Part shown: positions 6,220 through 7,336 of the stretch, in pieces
Numbering within the stretch: position 1 is the stretch's first letter
Layout of the letters: each line of letters opens with the position of its first letter
Assembly: GCA_041675865.1 (NCBI GenBank)
Contig: JBAYTA010000087.1
Coordinates: forward strand, 1-7,336
Reading direction: 5' to 3'
Length of the DNA: 7,336 nt
Source of the DNA: DUVT01 sp041675865
GTDB taxonomy: Bacteria; Bacillota_I; Bacilli_A; ML615J-28; CAG-698
Notes under the pieces: model-generated
Told to the model about the DNA's origin: nothing
Databases searched by the model: none
Seen by the model: the letters and a program-made list of their open reading frames with translations, nothing else
Position numbers and translations under genes: made by a program

Positions 6220-7161
6220 TTATTTTTCAATTTCTGTTTTAAAAAACAATTCACTAACTTCTCCAGTTTCTCCATCTGTATAAACTAATCTAGAATATAC
6301 CCAACTAGCATTTGCTACTTTTTTAGTGTGAATGTTTTTTTGTTCAAAGTTTGAACTGTGACGGAAGTTATATAAACCAATATATGGGAGGATCTGATTA
6401 TCATCTGTTACTATCCATGATTGATAATTAATATGATAAGGTTTAGTTTTGTCATTAACAGTAATTGATAACTCAGATTTATGTTCAGTATTATCTGATG
6501 TACTATTTTCAATCTTTAAGTTTACAATAACTAAATCATTATAACTTCCAAAACCATACTTAGATAATTCGTCTTTAGTAAGTTTTAGTGTGTTTTCACT
6601 TAATTTTAGTGTCTTTATTTCTTCAACTTCATCTACAGTTATTCTATATCTCACTTTCATAAATAACTTATCAAGCGATGAGTTCTTTAATGAAACTTCC
6701 TTAGAATATGTGTGTCCACTTATATCTGTATAATAAGTATTTGAAGTATAGAGTTTGTTATCGTTTCTTCTTGCATTTTCAATATAATATCTTACTAAAC
6801 CATTACTATCAAGCCCACTATAAGCAAATTTGATAATTCTTACCTTTGATCCATACATTGGTCTTACATAGGAATATAGTTTTGTATTTGTTATATACTT
6901 ATTAGAATCTTCGCTTTCTTTAACTGAACTACCAATAAGTAATGCATAAGGATTGATTTCATCATTATGTGTACTTAAACTATAATCAGGAATATCTTGA
7001 TAACTTCTATCGGGAAAAACAGCACTTACAGATACAAATAAAACTGTTCCGTACAATATAAAAATTAAAAATATTGATAGGATATTTAGTTTGTTAGGAA
7101 AGTATACAATTTTTTCTAGATTGTTTTGTTGTTGTTTTACTTTTTTACTTTTATTATTCAT
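6220..7161 (-). CDS. Uncharacterised single-pass membrane protein, paralogous to the downstream lipoprotein
   Basis: I recognise no named family. The 313-aa product has a basic, Asn/Gln/Lys-rich N-terminus (1-24), one hydrophobic segment at about 26-48 and a long polar remainder, so it is predicted to be N-terminally anchored with about 265 residues outside. No lipobox or catalytic signature is visible. The extracytoplasmic part ends in the same domain as the lipoprotein at 5381-6157; markers are LKLS (185-188) with KDEL (196-199), HINYQSWIVTDD (243-254), LPYIGLYNF (258-266) and YTDGETGEV (294-302). The ATG ending at 7161 has no ribosome binding site at normal distance. GGAGG lies 24 nt upstream with a hairpin between, and no in-frame upstream start exists because a TAG intervenes. 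A promoter at 7213-7241 precedes it. It lies between the rpmH operon and the presumed origin. Confidence 0.82.
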   Translation of the reverse strand: MNNKSKKVKQQQNNLEKIVYFPNKLNILSIFLIFILYGTVLFVSVSAVFPDRSYQDIPDYSLSTHNDEINPYALLIGSSVKESEDSNKYITNTKLYSYVRPMYGSKVRIIKFAYSGLDSNGLVRYYIENARRNDNKLYTSNTYYTDISGHTYSKEVSLKNSSLDKLFMKVRYRITVDEVEEIKTLKLSENTLKLTKDELSKYGFGSYNDLVIVNLKIENSTSDNTEHKSELSITVNDKTKPYHINYQSWIVTDDNQILPYIGLYNFRHSSNFEQKNIHTKKVANASWVYSRLVYTDGETGEVSELFFKTEIEK

Positions 7162-7193
7162 ATTAGGAAGCTATTTATAGCTTTTCCTCCCTT
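7162..7193 (-). promoter_or_regulatory. Distant Shine-Dalgarno with a hairpin in the spacer
   Basis: In minus-strand RNA AAGGGAGG (7193-7186) is a strong Shine-Dalgarno sequence, but 24 nt separate it from the AUG. Within the spacer, AAGCTA (7183-7178) pairs with TAGCTT (7173-7168) around a 4-nt loop. Looping out those 16 nt leaves 8 nt, a normal distance. Pairing can also extend from GG (7187-7186), part of the Shine-Dalgarno, to CC (7167-7166), which would hide the site. The role is inference. Confidence 0.6.
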
Positions 7194-7212
7194 CTAGTTT
7201 TTGCTAATACCT

Positions 7213-7241
7213 ATTCTATCACAAAATTCTCTATTTTCCAA
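7213..7241 (-). promoter_or_regulatory. Promoter of the membrane-protein gene
   Basis: On the minus strand, -35 TTGGAA (7236-7241), a 17-nt spacer and the extended -10 TGATAGAAT (-10 hexamer TAGAAT at 7213-7218) predict a start near 7206 and a leader of about 45 nt. It lies about 45 nt from the best DnaA box, so DnaA or origin activity could influence it. Confidence 0.6.
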
Positions 7242-7269
7242 TATTATTTGAATTTTTCTCCTCTTTATT

Positions 7270-7327
7270 TTTTACACATTTCTACATGTGGAAAACTTAT
7301 ACATATTTTTTGATTATTTATCAAAAA
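7270..7327. other. Probable edge of oriC: DnaA box cluster
   Basis: TTTTCCACA on the minus strand (7287-7295) differs by one base from the DnaA box TTATCCACA. One base away, in the opposite orientation, lies TTATACATA (7297-7305, two mismatches). TTTTACACA (7270-7278) and TTATCAAAA (7319-7327 region) are further two-mismatch candidates. The AT-rich, gene-free setting near rpmH fits the usual dnaA/rpmH origin region, with dnaA expected to the right outside the window. The weak boxes could be chance in such AT-rich DNA. Confidence 0.5.
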
Positions 7328-7336
7328 GTTTTAAAC

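Noticed and set aside
145..7161. Mycoplasma-type genetic code with TGA as tryptophan
   Set aside because: All genes are full length without reading TGA, and their tryptophans are in TGG codons, so the standard bacterial code explains everything here.
7166..7187. Plus-strand terminator formed by the AAGCTA hairpin with following TTTT
   Set aside because: No plus-strand gene precedes it, the stem is only 6 bp and the T-run is interrupted; its place between Shine-Dalgarno and AUG of the minus-strand gene is a better explanation.
1..7336. CRISPR array, tRNA/rRNA genes, insertion sequences or prophage remnants
   Set aside because: No regularly spaced repeats, tRNA-like GTTCRA arm with cloverleaf, transposase-like protein or terminal inverted repeats were seen on either strand.

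Overview
The window is AT-rich Bacillota DNA, best matching a wall-less or Mollicutes-like relative within the Bacilli (Acholeplasma/Izemoplasma/Haloplasma-type); the lineage is inference. Evidence is the rpmH-rnpA-yidC-jag-mnmE gene set, a lipid-anchored Gram-positive type YidC, strong AGGAGG-type ribosome binding sites and consensus sigma-A promoters. Of nine complete genes, seven end in TAA, two in TAG and none in TGA. The ten tryptophans predicted in them are TGG codons in full-length frames, so nothing here suggests TGA-to-Trp recoding.

Layout, right to left (most genes are on the minus strand). At the right edge (about 7270-7336) a gene-free stretch carries one good and several degenerate DnaA boxes, probably the edge of oriC/dnaA. 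Next come two uncharacterised genes for surface proteins (6220-7161, one membrane anchor; 5381-6157, lipoprotein) which I find to be diverged paralogues. A near-consensus promoter then starts the conserved operon rpmH (5146-5283), rnpA, yidC, jag (to 3167). It ends at a bidirectional terminator shared with a convergent plus-strand fic gene (2451-3134). The fic gene is divergent from a two-gene operon of a membrane-anchored permuted papain-like (YiiX/NlpC-P60 type) hydrolase (1504-2307) and mnmE (145-1494). Left of mnmE are two adjacent strand-specific terminator hairpins and a strong promoter firing out of the left edge.

The core genes serve translation and membrane-protein biogenesis: ribosomal protein L34, the RNase P protein, the YidC insertase, the Jag/KhpB RNA-binding protein and the tRNA wobble-modification GTPase MnmE. 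If oriC lies to the right, all minus-strand genes run with the replication fork and fic is the only head-on gene. The fic/hydrolase pair interrupts the usual jag-mnmE neighbourhood, and the paralogous surface-protein pair sits between rpmH and the presumed origin.

The most interesting points are the paralogous surface-protein pair, the structured 24-nt spacer between Shine-Dalgarno and AUG of the first of them, and the fic/hydrolase insertion. Motif variants in RnpA, Jag and Fic also deserve a look. I see no CRISPR array, tRNA, rRNA, transposase or obvious mobile element.
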